A DNA stretch of 64,000 nt. Source: Auricularia sp. M13 (taxonomy: Eukaryota; Basidiomycota; Agaricomycetes; Auriculariales; Auriculariaceae). Positions within the stretch are counted from its first letter, which is position 1; each line of letters opens with the position of its first letter. The notes beneath the pieces are model-generated. The model worked only from the letters and a program-made list of their open reading frames with translations. It did no database searches and was not told where the DNA came from. The stretch lies in the NCBI GenBank assembly GCA_037042915.1, contig CM073198.1, positions 3,410,001 to 3,474,000 on the forward strand, written 5' to 3'. Of this stretch, positions 9,750 through 21,100 are shown in pieces. The position numbers and the translations under genes are program-made.

Positions 9750-11165
9750 TCACGAAAAGGGCCGTATGGCCCCACAATGCTTGCACGTCCACCACTGGTG
9801 ATCAGTTCCCCCTTCGCCGCAGAAGACGCACGTCCATCCAGCGTTGTCGCCCGACCCGTGGTCCGCGGGTCTAAGAGACGCGCAGGCATCGCACTGGAGC
9901 GCCAGAGGAGCGTTCAGCAGTGTGCAGGTTTGGCAGGCCCATTGCCCGCTTGCTCCTGACAACTTGTTGGACGATTCAGGTTTCCGCGCTGGTCGTGAAC
10001 TCGATTCCGCGGCGGGACGGGACGGTCCTGCTCGTGGCCCATCTTCGCGCAACGAGCTGCTAACGCCACCCGTAGGTCGAGAGCTAGGTCCTGGTCGAGG
10101 TGGCCGCTGGCGTTCCGTCCGGATGGGTTTTGCTGCCGCCGGTCTGGGCGGCGCGAAGATGGGCTCGTCGTCGCCTGTCAGGTCAATAACGTCGACAACG
10201 ACGGACTGCTCCTCCGCGCGTTTGACCTCCGCCTCCGCCTCTTCGCCGGAGGCACACGCCTTGGCGTCGCGCGTGCGTCTTTCAGCTGCCTAGGCATTGC
10301 CGAATGAGATGGGTGTTGCGTAAGCAGGGAGGATACGAGAATGCTCACCTGGGCCGCCAGCTCGCGTAATGACATCCCAGCAGTTCCGTGCGTGCCTCCT
10401 CCCAGTCGTTTCGGTGCACCTGAAAACTTCCTCCGCTTCTCGGCCTCCTCGAGAGCTTTCTTGCGAGCAAGATGTGGAGGGAGGTCATGCGAGGCACCTG
10501 CGCCAAGCCGTACGCCTGGCGTATGGAAACCCTCGCCTGCGTATCCCGTCCTGCGCAGTTCGTACAGCTCGTCTTCAAGTGTTCCTAAGAATTTATAGAA
10601 CTGCGACTTATCAGCAACTCGTGCAATGGAGTATATGAATTCTACCTTCTCATCATGTGGTCCATGTACGTTGTGGGTGAGCTGGAGCATTATTAGATTT
10701 CGGTGGGGAAGACATGGTGCGGCACAAACTTCGTGAAGCATTGTACCGAGGATATCCTCCTCGCCAAGAAATGCAGCCTCGTCGAAAGCGGGGCGCAGCC
10801 GCAGATGAATCTTCTTGCCGCGGTTCGTGTCTGCAATGCACTCAGTTCGTGACGTGCCAGCGACGAGGCGGCTCACTCATTCCTTCGTACACATCGCATC
10901 AGTCGTGTTTATGCGCGTGCACATTAGATGCCTACCGAGCAGGTTCGCGTCCTTAGGGAAGAACTCAGCCAGTACCGGCAAGTGCCAGTTATGCTTGCGC
11001 ATGATCGGCTTGACCAGTGATGCGACCCGCTCGAGAATCGCCTGTGCTCGTGCAGGGTTGGGCTAAATGCGCTGGTCCTTTAGCTCAAGAACAGCGGATA
11101 ATCATGCTGGTTACCTTGTCCTTGAGGTGCGTGAACGAATGGACAAAGGTGTTGGCGTGAGCCAT
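9750..11165 (-). CDS. WSS1: Wss1-type DNA-protein crosslink metalloprotease
   Basis: Six exons, complement(join(9750..10289, 10349..10600, 10646..10681, 10730..10830, 10936..11062, 11115..11165)), give 368 residues. The WLM domain opens with MAHANTFVHSFTHLKDK and continues through ILERVASLVKPIMRKHNW, LPVLAEFFPKD and NRGKKIHLRLRP. The zinc site is MLHE|LTHNVHGPHD, the HExxHxxxxxH of this family, cut by an intron between its Glu and the next Leu. Further on are VVVDVIDLTGDDE near residues 220-232, a typical SUMO-interacting motif, and two RanBP2-type zinc fingers at the C-terminus (CQTC...CDAC and CVFC...CKHC). Wss1 removes proteins crosslinked to DNA, and its SIM and zinc fingers guide it to SUMOylated substrates or DNA. 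It is transcribed divergently from the eL8 gene. Confidence 0.93.
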
Positions 11166-11602
11166 CGCCTCGCATTCGACAATGTGGCGGAAGTGGGAGA
11201 AGCCGTGACGCGTCTTGAAACTCCGAAATCACGAGCATGGCATGAAAATAGAAGCAGTGGCCTTGAACCAGACCCTTGCCCAGGACAGGTACCAGATAGG
11301 AATGTGGGAAGCTTAGCTGCAACGTGGGGACTTCAACTGACGCTCTCTTCACACAGGCGCGCAGCGTAGGCTGGCGATTGTACGGCGGAGTGTGCGGGAA
11401 AGGCTCTTTTTGTGAAAGCCGGAACGATTAACTGTATAACTTGGAATTGCAGAATACTTAATAGCGATCGAGAAGAGGAAATACGACCTGATCCGGCGAG
11501 GCGGGAAGCTTAACAGTCGGCGGTAACCGCCGGAACCTTGTTTCGTTGTCTCTCCGCCTCTTCTCCTCACTTCCGCCACCGCCAAACCCCTAAACAAAAA
11601 AA
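11166..11602. promoter_or_regulatory. shared upstream region of WSS1 and RPL8
   Basis: This 437-bp spacer lies between divergent starts. Its right end is a pyrimidine-rich tract (CTCCGCCTCTTCTCCTC) followed by an A-run just before the RPL8 ATG, as is common in fungal ribosomal-protein genes. No TATA box is obvious. Confidence 0.5.
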
Positions 11603-12772
11603 ATGGTGAGCCAACATGAGTGCACTGTGGTGCCCGTCCACGAGCTCTGGCGACCGTGAGCCCCCCTGTATATGCATTCGTGCGTCTTTTGGCTAGTTAT
11701 TGCAGGCCGAGGCTGATTGTCGGTTAAAGACTGCTATACGCATATCGCAGAGTTGCTATGCACTCTTGCATTTGGGGGGCCGCACGCAATGTGCGGCGCT
11801 AGAGCTCCTGGATGGGCGCTGCAGTGCACTGCGCTGCGCGACCGCCAGTCTCAATGACCCCCGTTCCAGCCGCCAAAGAAGGGAACTGGCAAGAAGCCTG
11901 CGCCTGCGCCCGGTGGCGCCTCCAAGGCCAGCAAGGTCCAGAAGAACCCGCTCTTCGAGTCCCGCCCGAAGAACTTTGGCATTGGTTTGTCGTCGCATTG
12001 GAAAGTTCAGAGACTATGTCGACTGACTGGGGAATTCAGGCCAGGACATCCAGCCGACGCGCGACCTCACGCGCTTCGTCAAGTGGCCGGAGTACGTGCG
12101 CCTGCAGCGCCAGAAGGTCATCCTCCACAAGCGCCTCAAGGTCCCGCCGGCGCTCGCGCAGTTTGCGCACACGCTCGACAAGAACACGGCGACGCAGCTC
12201 TTCAAGCTGCTCAACAAGTACCGCCCGGAGACCAAGCAGGAGAAGAAGGCCCGCCTCCTCGCCGCCGCTGAGGCCGGTGCCGACGCGCAGAAGGACGACA
12301 AGAAGCCGCTCTTCGTCAAGTACGGCCTGAACCACTGCGTCGCGCTCATCGAGGCCAAGAAGGCGTCGCTCGTCGTCATCGCCGACGACGTCGACCCTAT
12401 TGAGCTCGTCGTCTTCCTGCCGGCGCTTTGCCGTAAGATGGGTGTGCCCTATGTCATTGTCAAGGGCAAGGCCCGCCTCGGCACCGTCGTCCACAAGAAG
12501 ACTGCCGCCGTGGTCACTCTCCAGGACGTCCGCTCTGAGGACCAGAAGGAGCTTGCTACTCTCGTCTCGGCTGCCAAGGCCAACTTGTGTGTATTATTCC
12601 GCTTTTATCGTATTTCTTGTACTAACATGTCCGCAGCACCGACAAGTACGAGGAGCAGCGCAGGCACTGGGGTGGCGGTATCCGCGGCAACAAGTCGACG
12701 GAGAAGCTCCGCAAGCGTGCGAAGGCTGCCGGCACCACCGCCGCTGCCCTCGTCGCCCAGGGCGCCGCCTAA
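11603..12772 (+). CDS. RPL8: 60S ribosomal protein eL8 (L7a)
   Basis: Four exons, join(11603..11605, 11880..11994, 12040..12586, 12637..12772), give 266 residues. The first coding exon is the ATG alone, followed at once by GTGAGC. The protein reads [47 protein letters not shown], the L7Ae-fold segment [20 protein letters not shown] with [20 protein letters not shown], then [20 protein letters not shown] and the eL8 tail [20 protein letters not shown]. This is a near full-length match to eukaryotic eL8, a 60S surface protein that binds 25S rRNA. The first intron is 274 bp, long for this window and in a position that often carries regulatory or snoRNA elements in ribosomal-protein genes; I see no clean C/D-box pair in it. 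Confidence 0.96.
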
Positions 12773-13155
12773 GCGTGTTCGCTTTGGGTTGGGGAGTGGG
12801 GATGTGCTTTTCAAAAGCATGGCTATGTGGCTTAGGTACAACATGCGCTTTATGCAATGTCAGGCAGTTATCCTGTCTTTATTGGGTCTCGTGTGTAGCA
12901 ATAGCAAGCGATTCAAAGCTCTGGCAAATAGGTCTATGTATGGAGGCTTAACTGTTAGCCTGAGTCGAAGGGTCTCAACGAGCAACGCGCAAGGGTACGA
13001 GGCTTCGAGGAGTCGTCTCAATATATTCATTTGTGAGATTGGGAGTTCACACGGAGGTGACGACACATACATAGGAGAGTTGGAATGCTTTGCAGCCTCG
13101 CGTGCCAGGAACTCCGCGTCGATCCCGCGCTCTCACCGTCACGCCTGCCGATTGC
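12773..13155. other. RPL8 3' region and SKI2 upstream region
   Basis: No gene seen. Open frames across it extend RPL8 or SKI2 exons out of phase. Confidence 0.5.
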
Positions 13156-16100
13156 ATGTCCACCGAAGAGCTTTCGTATAGCGAGCTCGCTGAGCGCTTA
13201 AACCGCGGCACTGTTGACAATGAGACACTGCTGAAGGAATTGGGCCTGGCCGACGTGCCTTCGCGCGAAGAAATACACCGACAGTTGGAGGAACGATACC
13301 TGACGCCCAAGGACGTCCTGCCCGCGCACTGGCTCAATACATACCAAGTGTCAGTCAACAGCGCTCCGCATCGGCTACTGCGTGCTGATACTGGGCTAGA
13401 CACTGGGAACGCAAGCTCGATCCTACGACACTGTTGCGGTCTGAGCCTGCGCCACCGCAGACAACTGTGTCCATACAACGCGCCGGGCTCGATGGACGCG
13501 TCGTCGGATGGGTAGAGGTGAGTACACGCAGCCTGATCATGAGCGCACAAGAGTCATCGTCGCGATGCACAGACCCCATCGCGTCCACCGCCATCGGCGC
13601 GCACGTCCATGTCGCTCAACCGCGCGCCGGCCCCGCCGACCAACTTCGTCCGCGGAAAAGCGGGCTATGTGCCATATATGCCTGGCGGCCTTGAAGAGGT
13701 GCTTGCAGAGGCCGAACAACTCAAGGGCAAGAACGCGTCGTCCGTTCCCGGTCTGCGCACCGTGCCGCCTGGTTTCGAGCGCGGTCTACGCGTTGGCGGC
13801 ACAGAGATCAACACAGATGAGCTGGAGCCTGTGGATGGGGAGCTCTCTGGACAGGCAACGCAGGTGCGTTGTCTGTGTGGCCAGTTTCATGTCCCTTCTG
13901 ACTGTGAGCCACAGCCGGCAGCCGAGACGACGTACCGACCGCAGACGCAGCAGTCGCCTTCTACTGCTACTGCAGAGCGTACTTCGGAGATAGACGATCT
14001 CCTCCCCACATCCGTATGCATCTCTTGCAATTGTGTCGCTCCTTGTTGAAGCGAATTATCCCAGAGGGCATACCTTACAGCGTCGAAGACAGCCCACCGT
14101 CCCGCGCGGCGCGTGAACGTACAGAAACGCGATTGGGCGCATGTCATTGACGTTCGCCAGCCCATGACACGCTTCCACGAGCTGGTGCCCAACATGGCGC
14201 ATTCGGTGTGTCTGCCTTGACAATATGATACTCGTGTGCTCAGAGTCAACTGTAGTACCCTTTCGAGCTGGACACGTTCCAGAAACAGGCAGTATACCAT
14301 CTCGAGATGGGCGATAGCGTCTTCGTCGCGGCGCACACGTCGGCCGGGAAGACCGTCGTGGCAGAGTACGCCATAGCTCTCGCCATGAAGCACATGACTC
14401 GGTACCCAGGCATGCTGCCATCCTGGACCATATCTGACCGTGCCATGCAGTGCGATATACACCTCCCCCATTAAAGCATTGTCGAACCAGAAGTTCCGCG
14501 ACTTCAAGACGACGTTCTCGAGCGCGTCAGTGGGTATCCTCACGGGCGACGTGCAGATCAACCCGGAGGCGTCCTGTTTGATCATGACGACCGAGATCCT
14601 GCGCAGCATGCTATACAAGGGCGCCGACCTCATCCGCGACGTCGAGTTTGTCATTTTCGACGAAGTGCACTATGTCAATGATGCGGAAGTGAGTCCTGGT
14701 GCTGGTCATTCTGCCAGAAGCGCGGCTGATGCTCTAAAAAGCGTGGTGTAGTGTGGGAAGAGGTCATCATCATGTTGCCCGACCACGTCAACATTATCCT
14801 GCTCTCCGCGACGGTGCCCAACACGAAGGAGTTCGCGGACTGGATAGGGTACGTTGTCCACACCAAGCTTCCTTGTCGCTAATGTCCAATAGTCGGACGA
14901 AGAAGAAGGATATCTATGTGATCTCGACGCCCCAGCGACCCGTCCCGCTCGAGCACTTCCTCTATGCAGGAAGGGATATGTATAAGATAGTGGACGCGAC
15001 TGGTACATTCCTGGGACAAGGGTACGTCGCTCTGATAACCTGCTGCTTTGTTTCTGCTCATGAATATATAGGTATAAAGATGCTGGTGAGGCTCTTCGTC
15101 GAAAGCAGGACAAGGAGCGCGAGGCAGCCGGCCTGCCGCCCGTCCAACGCGTCGGTGCGCGTGGCGGGGCTGCACAACGCGGCGGGCGTGGGGCCCCCAC
15201 GGGTCGTGGAGGTCCTATGGGTCGCGGGCGAGGCGGTGGACCTGGGAGGACCATCGGCGTCGACAAGAACCTTTACGTGCACATGCTCGGCCTGCTGAAA
15301 AAGAAATCTCTCCTGCCGGTCGTCGTGTTCACGTTCTCCAAGCGCCGCTGCGAGGAAAACGCCGCGACGCTGACGAACGTTGATCTCGGCTCTGCGGCCG
15401 AGAGGAGCGAGGTGCATATCGTTGTTGAAAAGGCTCTGGCAAGATTGAAAGGTGCGTCTCTGCGTGCCATAAGAAACGGGCAAAAGAAATTGAATATTGC
15501 GCGAGAAAAGGCTCGGACAAGCGGTTGCCGCAGATTGCGAGAATGCGCGATTTGCTTTCGAGAGGTATCGGCGTGCATCATGGTGGATTGTTGCCCATCG
15601 TCAAGGAGGTACGATTACTTGTTCACTTCATAACGGAACCCAGCCTCAATGCTCGCATGTCGTAGGTTGTTGAGATACTCTTCGCGCGCGGTCTTGTCAA
15701 GGTGCTCTTCGCCACGGAAACGTTTGCGATGGTATGACACATCGTCTACTCACCGAAGATACGGCGCTGACGAGTTTCTCAAGGGAGTCAACATGCCTGC
15801 GCGCTGTGTCGTCTTCTCGCACATCCGCAAGCACGACGGTCGTAGTTTCCGCGATCTCAACCCTGGCGAGTACACGCAGATGTCTGGTCGCGCTGGGCGC
15901 CGTGGGCTCGACAGCACTGGCGTCGTCATTATCGCTGTACAGGACGAATTACCCGACGTGAGTCCTTCCATGTTTTCGTGACCCTACATCAATCTCTGAT
16001 GAATGCAGACGGGCGTACTGACGAGGATGATGCTTGGGACGCCGACGCGCCTCACCTCGCAGTTCAGGCTAACATACAACATGATACTGAACTTGCTTCG

Positions 16101-17960
16101 CGTGGAGGCTCTGCGAGTCGAAGAGATGATCAAGCGCAGCTTTTCGGAGAACGCGACGCAGAAACTCATGCCTGACCAACAGAAGAAGGTTCTTGAGGTG
16201 TGTTGGCCGCATTCCATAAGGAAGGTGTTGAGCCGGCGTGCTGAAATATCTCGCAGAACGAGGATCGGCTTCGTTCGCTCGCACGGCTGGAATGCAGCAT
16301 CTGCACGGAAGATATCAACGACTATTATGATGCATGTCTTCAGGTAGTCACTCTGCACCAGCAGATGCTAGACCTTGCCGTCAAGCATTCGGTCAAGGAC
16401 TTGGGTTCCGGCCGGGTCGTCGTACTCCGAGATAGTGTGCGTTGCCCAGTGATTGTATTGAAGCGTTCTCTTAACAATATTTTGTAGCATTTCCCAGGTA
16501 ACATCGGCGTCCTCTTGAAGCGAGCACCGCCAGCCGTCTCGGAAGCCGGTGTCATCGATAATACCCGTATGTACCACGTTCTCGCGTTAGCGACGCCCGA
16601 CGTGCAAAGTGGGGAACATGGTATTTACTTTCCTGCATTCCAAGTGTCTGCTGTGCTAATCGGGACTCGTCTCAGATGTCGATCCGCTTGCTGTTCCTCC
16701 TCGCTGGCCTCCGCAGGCGAAATCATTGGCAACGCAGACAGGTCAATATGACTTCTGCGTTGTCCCGGTGACAAGCATATGGATGGTCACAAACCGCACC
16801 ATCAAGGTCAGTCTTCATGTTTTCTAGAGCAGTGAACTATGTCGACGCAAGGTTGCAGGTTGACGTAGACGGCATAGTGGACCGCGGCAGGCGCTCTGCT
16901 GCGAACGATGCTGCCAGCCACCTATCTACGGTACTAAACGACTGGGTTGCTGACGGCAAGGACATTCCGGAAACGGACTGGACAAGAATACGGGCGCTGG
17001 AGTTCCAGGATATCTTTCACTCGCGGAATGCGATAGCAAATAAGCTGCGCAATTGCGCGTGCCTGCTTTGCGGCCATTTCGATTTACATGTAAGCCTCTA
17101 CCGTTCCCCCGCTGGCTCTTTCTTACTCATAATCATACCCATAGTATCAATCTTTCCATGGCGAGAAAGTGCTTCGAGCCAAGATTGCAGACCTCAAGCT
17201 GCAGATTTCTGATCAAAATTTGGAGTTGCTGCCCGAATACGAGTCACGCATAGAAGTTCTCAAGGAGCTCAATTTCATCGACAACAACTCGACCGTGGTG
17301 CTCAAGGGTCGGGTTGCCTGCGAAGTCAATTTACACTGTGTTATTACATGGGATACTGGCTGACACTACGCTCAGATCAACACTGCGCACGAGCTCATTC
17401 TGACAGAGCTGATCCTGGAAAACACGCTCGCAAACTACGAGCCCGAGGAAGTAGTAGCATTGCTATCCTGCTTTGTTTTCCAAGAGAAGACGGACGTTGA
17501 GCCTGCTATCCCGGAGAAGCTGCAAGAAGGTCTGCGGGCAATACAGAGAATAGCAGATCGTGTGGGACGTATACAGCTGCAGCATCGCGTCAGCGAACAG
17601 GATTTCGAGAACAAGATCAAACCTGGGCTCGTTGAAGTCGTCTATGAATGGGCAAAGGGCATGGTGCGTCTGGTCTTCCAGGTAACCCGCGTCGTCTAAA
17701 AGCGACCTTCTAGCCGTTTGAACAAATCACATCTCTGACAGACGTTGCGGAGGGAACGATTGTGCGAGTTATTACCAGGTTAGATGAAACATGTCGCGAA
17801 GTCCGCGACGCTGCCCGCGTCATCGGGGACGCGGAACTCTTCAAGAAGATGGAGGAAGCCCAAATCAAGATCAAGCGTGACAGTACGTATCTTATTCCTC
17901 CACGACTGAACGCAGGCTAACTGCCCCCAAGTTGTATTTGCTGCCAGTCTGTATTTCTAG
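13156..17960 (+). CDS. SKI2: Ski2 DExH-box RNA helicase of the SKI complex
   Basis: About 22 exons and 1,235 residues. I followed exons ending at 13347, then about 13401-13517, 13573-13863, 13915-14013, 14065-14205, 14256-14401, 14451-14688, 14742-14848, 14893-15021, 15072-15451, 15511-15608, 15666-15731, 15784-15957, 16009-16197, 16257-16436, 16488-16620, 16676-16806, 16859-17089, 17145-17324, 17376-17663, 17714-17882 and 17932-17960. The helicase core has [13 protein letters not shown], Walker [46 protein letters not shown] and [10 protein letters not shown]. An RGG-rich loop sits between the RecA domains. The arch insert and the DSHCT C-terminus follow, ending [12 protein letters not shown]. 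Ski2 unwinds RNA and feeds it to the cytoplasmic exosome. The first splice junction is one base out of frame (see findings). It converges on KOG1 with 153 bp between the stops. Confidence 0.94.
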
Positions 17961-18113
17961 CCAATATACACACCTTGAACGCATGACAATTGATCCCCAA
18001 CCCCCGAATTCAAGAAATACTATGGAATTTGACTATACGAAATATTTATACTACTGGAACAACCATGCGAGATATGCAAGACACAACACGATGCAGATTC
18101 GATAGCGAAGATG

Positions 18114-21100
18114 TTAGGAGGACATGGAACGAACTGGAGGAGAAGGGCCCATGGGTTCATAGCCGAGCACGTCCGGACGCGCGGCTTGCTTATCTATTTT
18201 GCATCCCAAAATGCGGATGGCGCCGTCTGCTCCGCCAACACCATACAGCAGCTCGTTGGGGTGGAACGCGAGCGACGTCCAGCTTGTAAGGTACGCGGAC
18301 GGCGTTGGCGACCGCGGTGGGTGGGACAAGCCCGTGATGCTGACACGGGAGAGTGGTCGCGAGTTCGGGGGTAGCGAGTAGATGTGGACGGATTGGAACC
18401 GGTAGTTGGTGTCCGTAATTGCGGTCGCTCTGTTGACCGAGTTAGCGAAGAGAGGATTGAGCTGAGATACGGTTGAACTGACGCAGCGAAGACGTTGGCA
18501 TGATCGTGTACGTCAAACGCAGCAAGACCTTCGTTAATGAAATCCCACTGCTGCACAGATTGCTCGGAGCCTCGAATATCCCACAGCCGTATTGTGCCAT
18601 TGATGCTGCGACGAAGCAGTCACTCAGCAGCGTCCAGAGCACTCCGTGAACATCACTTACTCGGCAGACATAACCTCTCTGTCACCTCCCCGTCTCCAGC
18701 GGACACTTTGCAGCCAGTACTTGTGCTCAACCGACGAGCGAGCAGCCGCATCCTTCTGCCGTCTATCGTAGATGCGGATCGTTCCATTACCAAATCCTGC
18801 GATGAAGGTCGACGACGACTGCGGGTCAAATGCCAGCGAGGTTACAGGGCTGTCTGCCTCAGTGTTGATGACCTGCCCAGAGTAATGCTTTAGCCTAAAT
18901 GTGTAATGAAGCTGTGTGCGACTTACCGCGCGGCATAGCTCATGGTCAGCATTCCAGAGCCTGATGGATCTGGAGTCACCACCGCACAGTAAAGTGCCGG
19001 AATGTTGGCTCCACTCAGTAACTACGCCAGCGCCGCGGGACAGGCGTATCCGGTCGGTCAAACCTTCAAATGCACTGACGAGCTCAACATCCGCCGTGGT
19101 GTAGGCGGGATCGTAGTTACGATAGAGGCGCACATGGCCGTCGGCTGCGGACGGGCTTAATGCATGAAGGAATGGCAGGGAGCGCACGTACCTGATCCCG
19201 TAAGGATAATGCCACCTGCTTCCTCATTGATGAATCGCAGAGAGGTAATGGAGTATTGCTTCGGGTTGCCATTGGAGAATTGGTGCAAAAGCTTACGCTT
19301 TGACCAATCCCAGACACTGAAGTCGATGAGTACTTCGTTACGCCGTTGAGGACAGGACTTACGACACCATGTCCTGCTCGTTGCAGCTAAGCAAGTGGGT
19401 ATCGAAGGAGTGGAACACAATCTTGTGATGATGTCCGCCAGTATGCAACGATACCACAGAGCGATCCCAAGGTGTTGGCGATCGTGCTATTTCTATCAAC
19501 AACTACCTCAGTGCACAGGGATGGACCCAACTCACAAGCGAAGTCGGCCTGCGTAAGGGTTTCCGATTGCAGCTTCTCGTTCCGCAGCCGCCTCCAGGTT
19601 GATTGATTGTAGAGCACGCTGCCTGGCTCCTCTTGCTCTTGTTGCTGTTGGATGCATGAGTATGGAAGCTGTTTCCTTAAGTACAATACGCACCCGCATC
19701 TGAGGCTCCGTGAAGTACTCGGTCGCCCAGTCGAAAAACTTGCTCTTCAGCGGCAGAAGATCATCACGAATGCCATTATCCGACCCATAGCACGAAGAGT
19801 GACTGGAGGACGAGTCAGACGATCCGGAGAACCATTGCCGTTGTTGTTGGGATTGCTGCTGGCCAGACGCAGCCTGCTGCTGCCGGTGCGCATTCACCCG
19901 CCGTGTCCTACGACGGGTTCGCAGACGGTCCAGATCGTCGTGAACGAGCATCTCGAAGACTTCGAACGCAGTCAGCGCCCCTTGTCTCGAGCCCGGTCGA
20001 GACTGTACATCGTCCAGAAGCGCGCTCGGATCGTACGGCGAGGTGTACGAGAAAGTGCTAAGATGCGGCTCAGGAACGAGGGTTTCTGGCCGCGCAGACG
20101 TCGACGGCGTCGACGGCGCCGGTGAAGCGCGGCCGTCCGATGTCGAAGCGGATGTCGACGAAGGAAAGGCGTAGCTCTTGGCGATATTGGACAATGCATT
20201 GGCAATCGAAGACGTGCGCTTGAGGGTGTTTAGAGTGCTCGAAACGCGCGACGTCGTGCTCACGTTCGTATCTGAACGTTTGAGTTGCTGCGGGCGAGGC
20301 GGTGGAGAAGCAATCAGTGCAGAGCTGTTCGACGTGAGCGAATTGACACGGCTACGAGCCGTGAAGGCCCTAGACGAGGTTGACGATGTCGGCGAAGACG
20401 GCGTATGCAGGGCAGTGCCGTCCATTTGCGCAAATGGCGACGCCAGCAAGAGCGCCATTATCCAATCGACGAGTGTCTCCGCCATGGCCGCGACCTCGGG
20501 ATATGGATCCACCGACAGTTCAAGCAGGCCGATATAGACGGTGTAGAACATGCTGAGGAGTAACTTGCATTCCTCCTGGGTTTGTTCGTCGCCCATGCTT
20601 GCCACCCATTGAGCAATGGCCCGCCCCGCAATGTCGTCTGGAATCCGCCCCGAGCCGCTACGCGCAGCAGTCTCACGCCTTGTATCCTCGAGATAGAGCC
20701 AGGCTGTGATAACGAAATACCCGCGCCACTCGCGGACGAGGCAGCTGATGAGAACGAGTGCCTCCTTGCGGACCATTGGGCTGCCGTCCTCCTTTGCCGC
20801 CGCAAGCGCAGGTGCCGCAATACCGATCTCCATACGCAGAATATCTTCCTCATCCACGACATCGGGCATAGCGCCTACTCCGCCACCGCCGCGCTTCTCC
20901 TCGTCCGGCGACGCAGACGCGCCGAGGAACGTGCTGAGCGCGTACAGCGCGGCGGCGCGGACTTCCGGCGAGTCGTCCTTGGCGGCCATGTGCAGCAGCT
21001 TATCGGGCACGTCCTTGCCCGCGGAGCGAATCGCGTCGTTCTGGTCCCACATGAGCGCGATGCACAGCGCGGCCCAGTGGCGCGCGAGGTAGTCCTGCTC

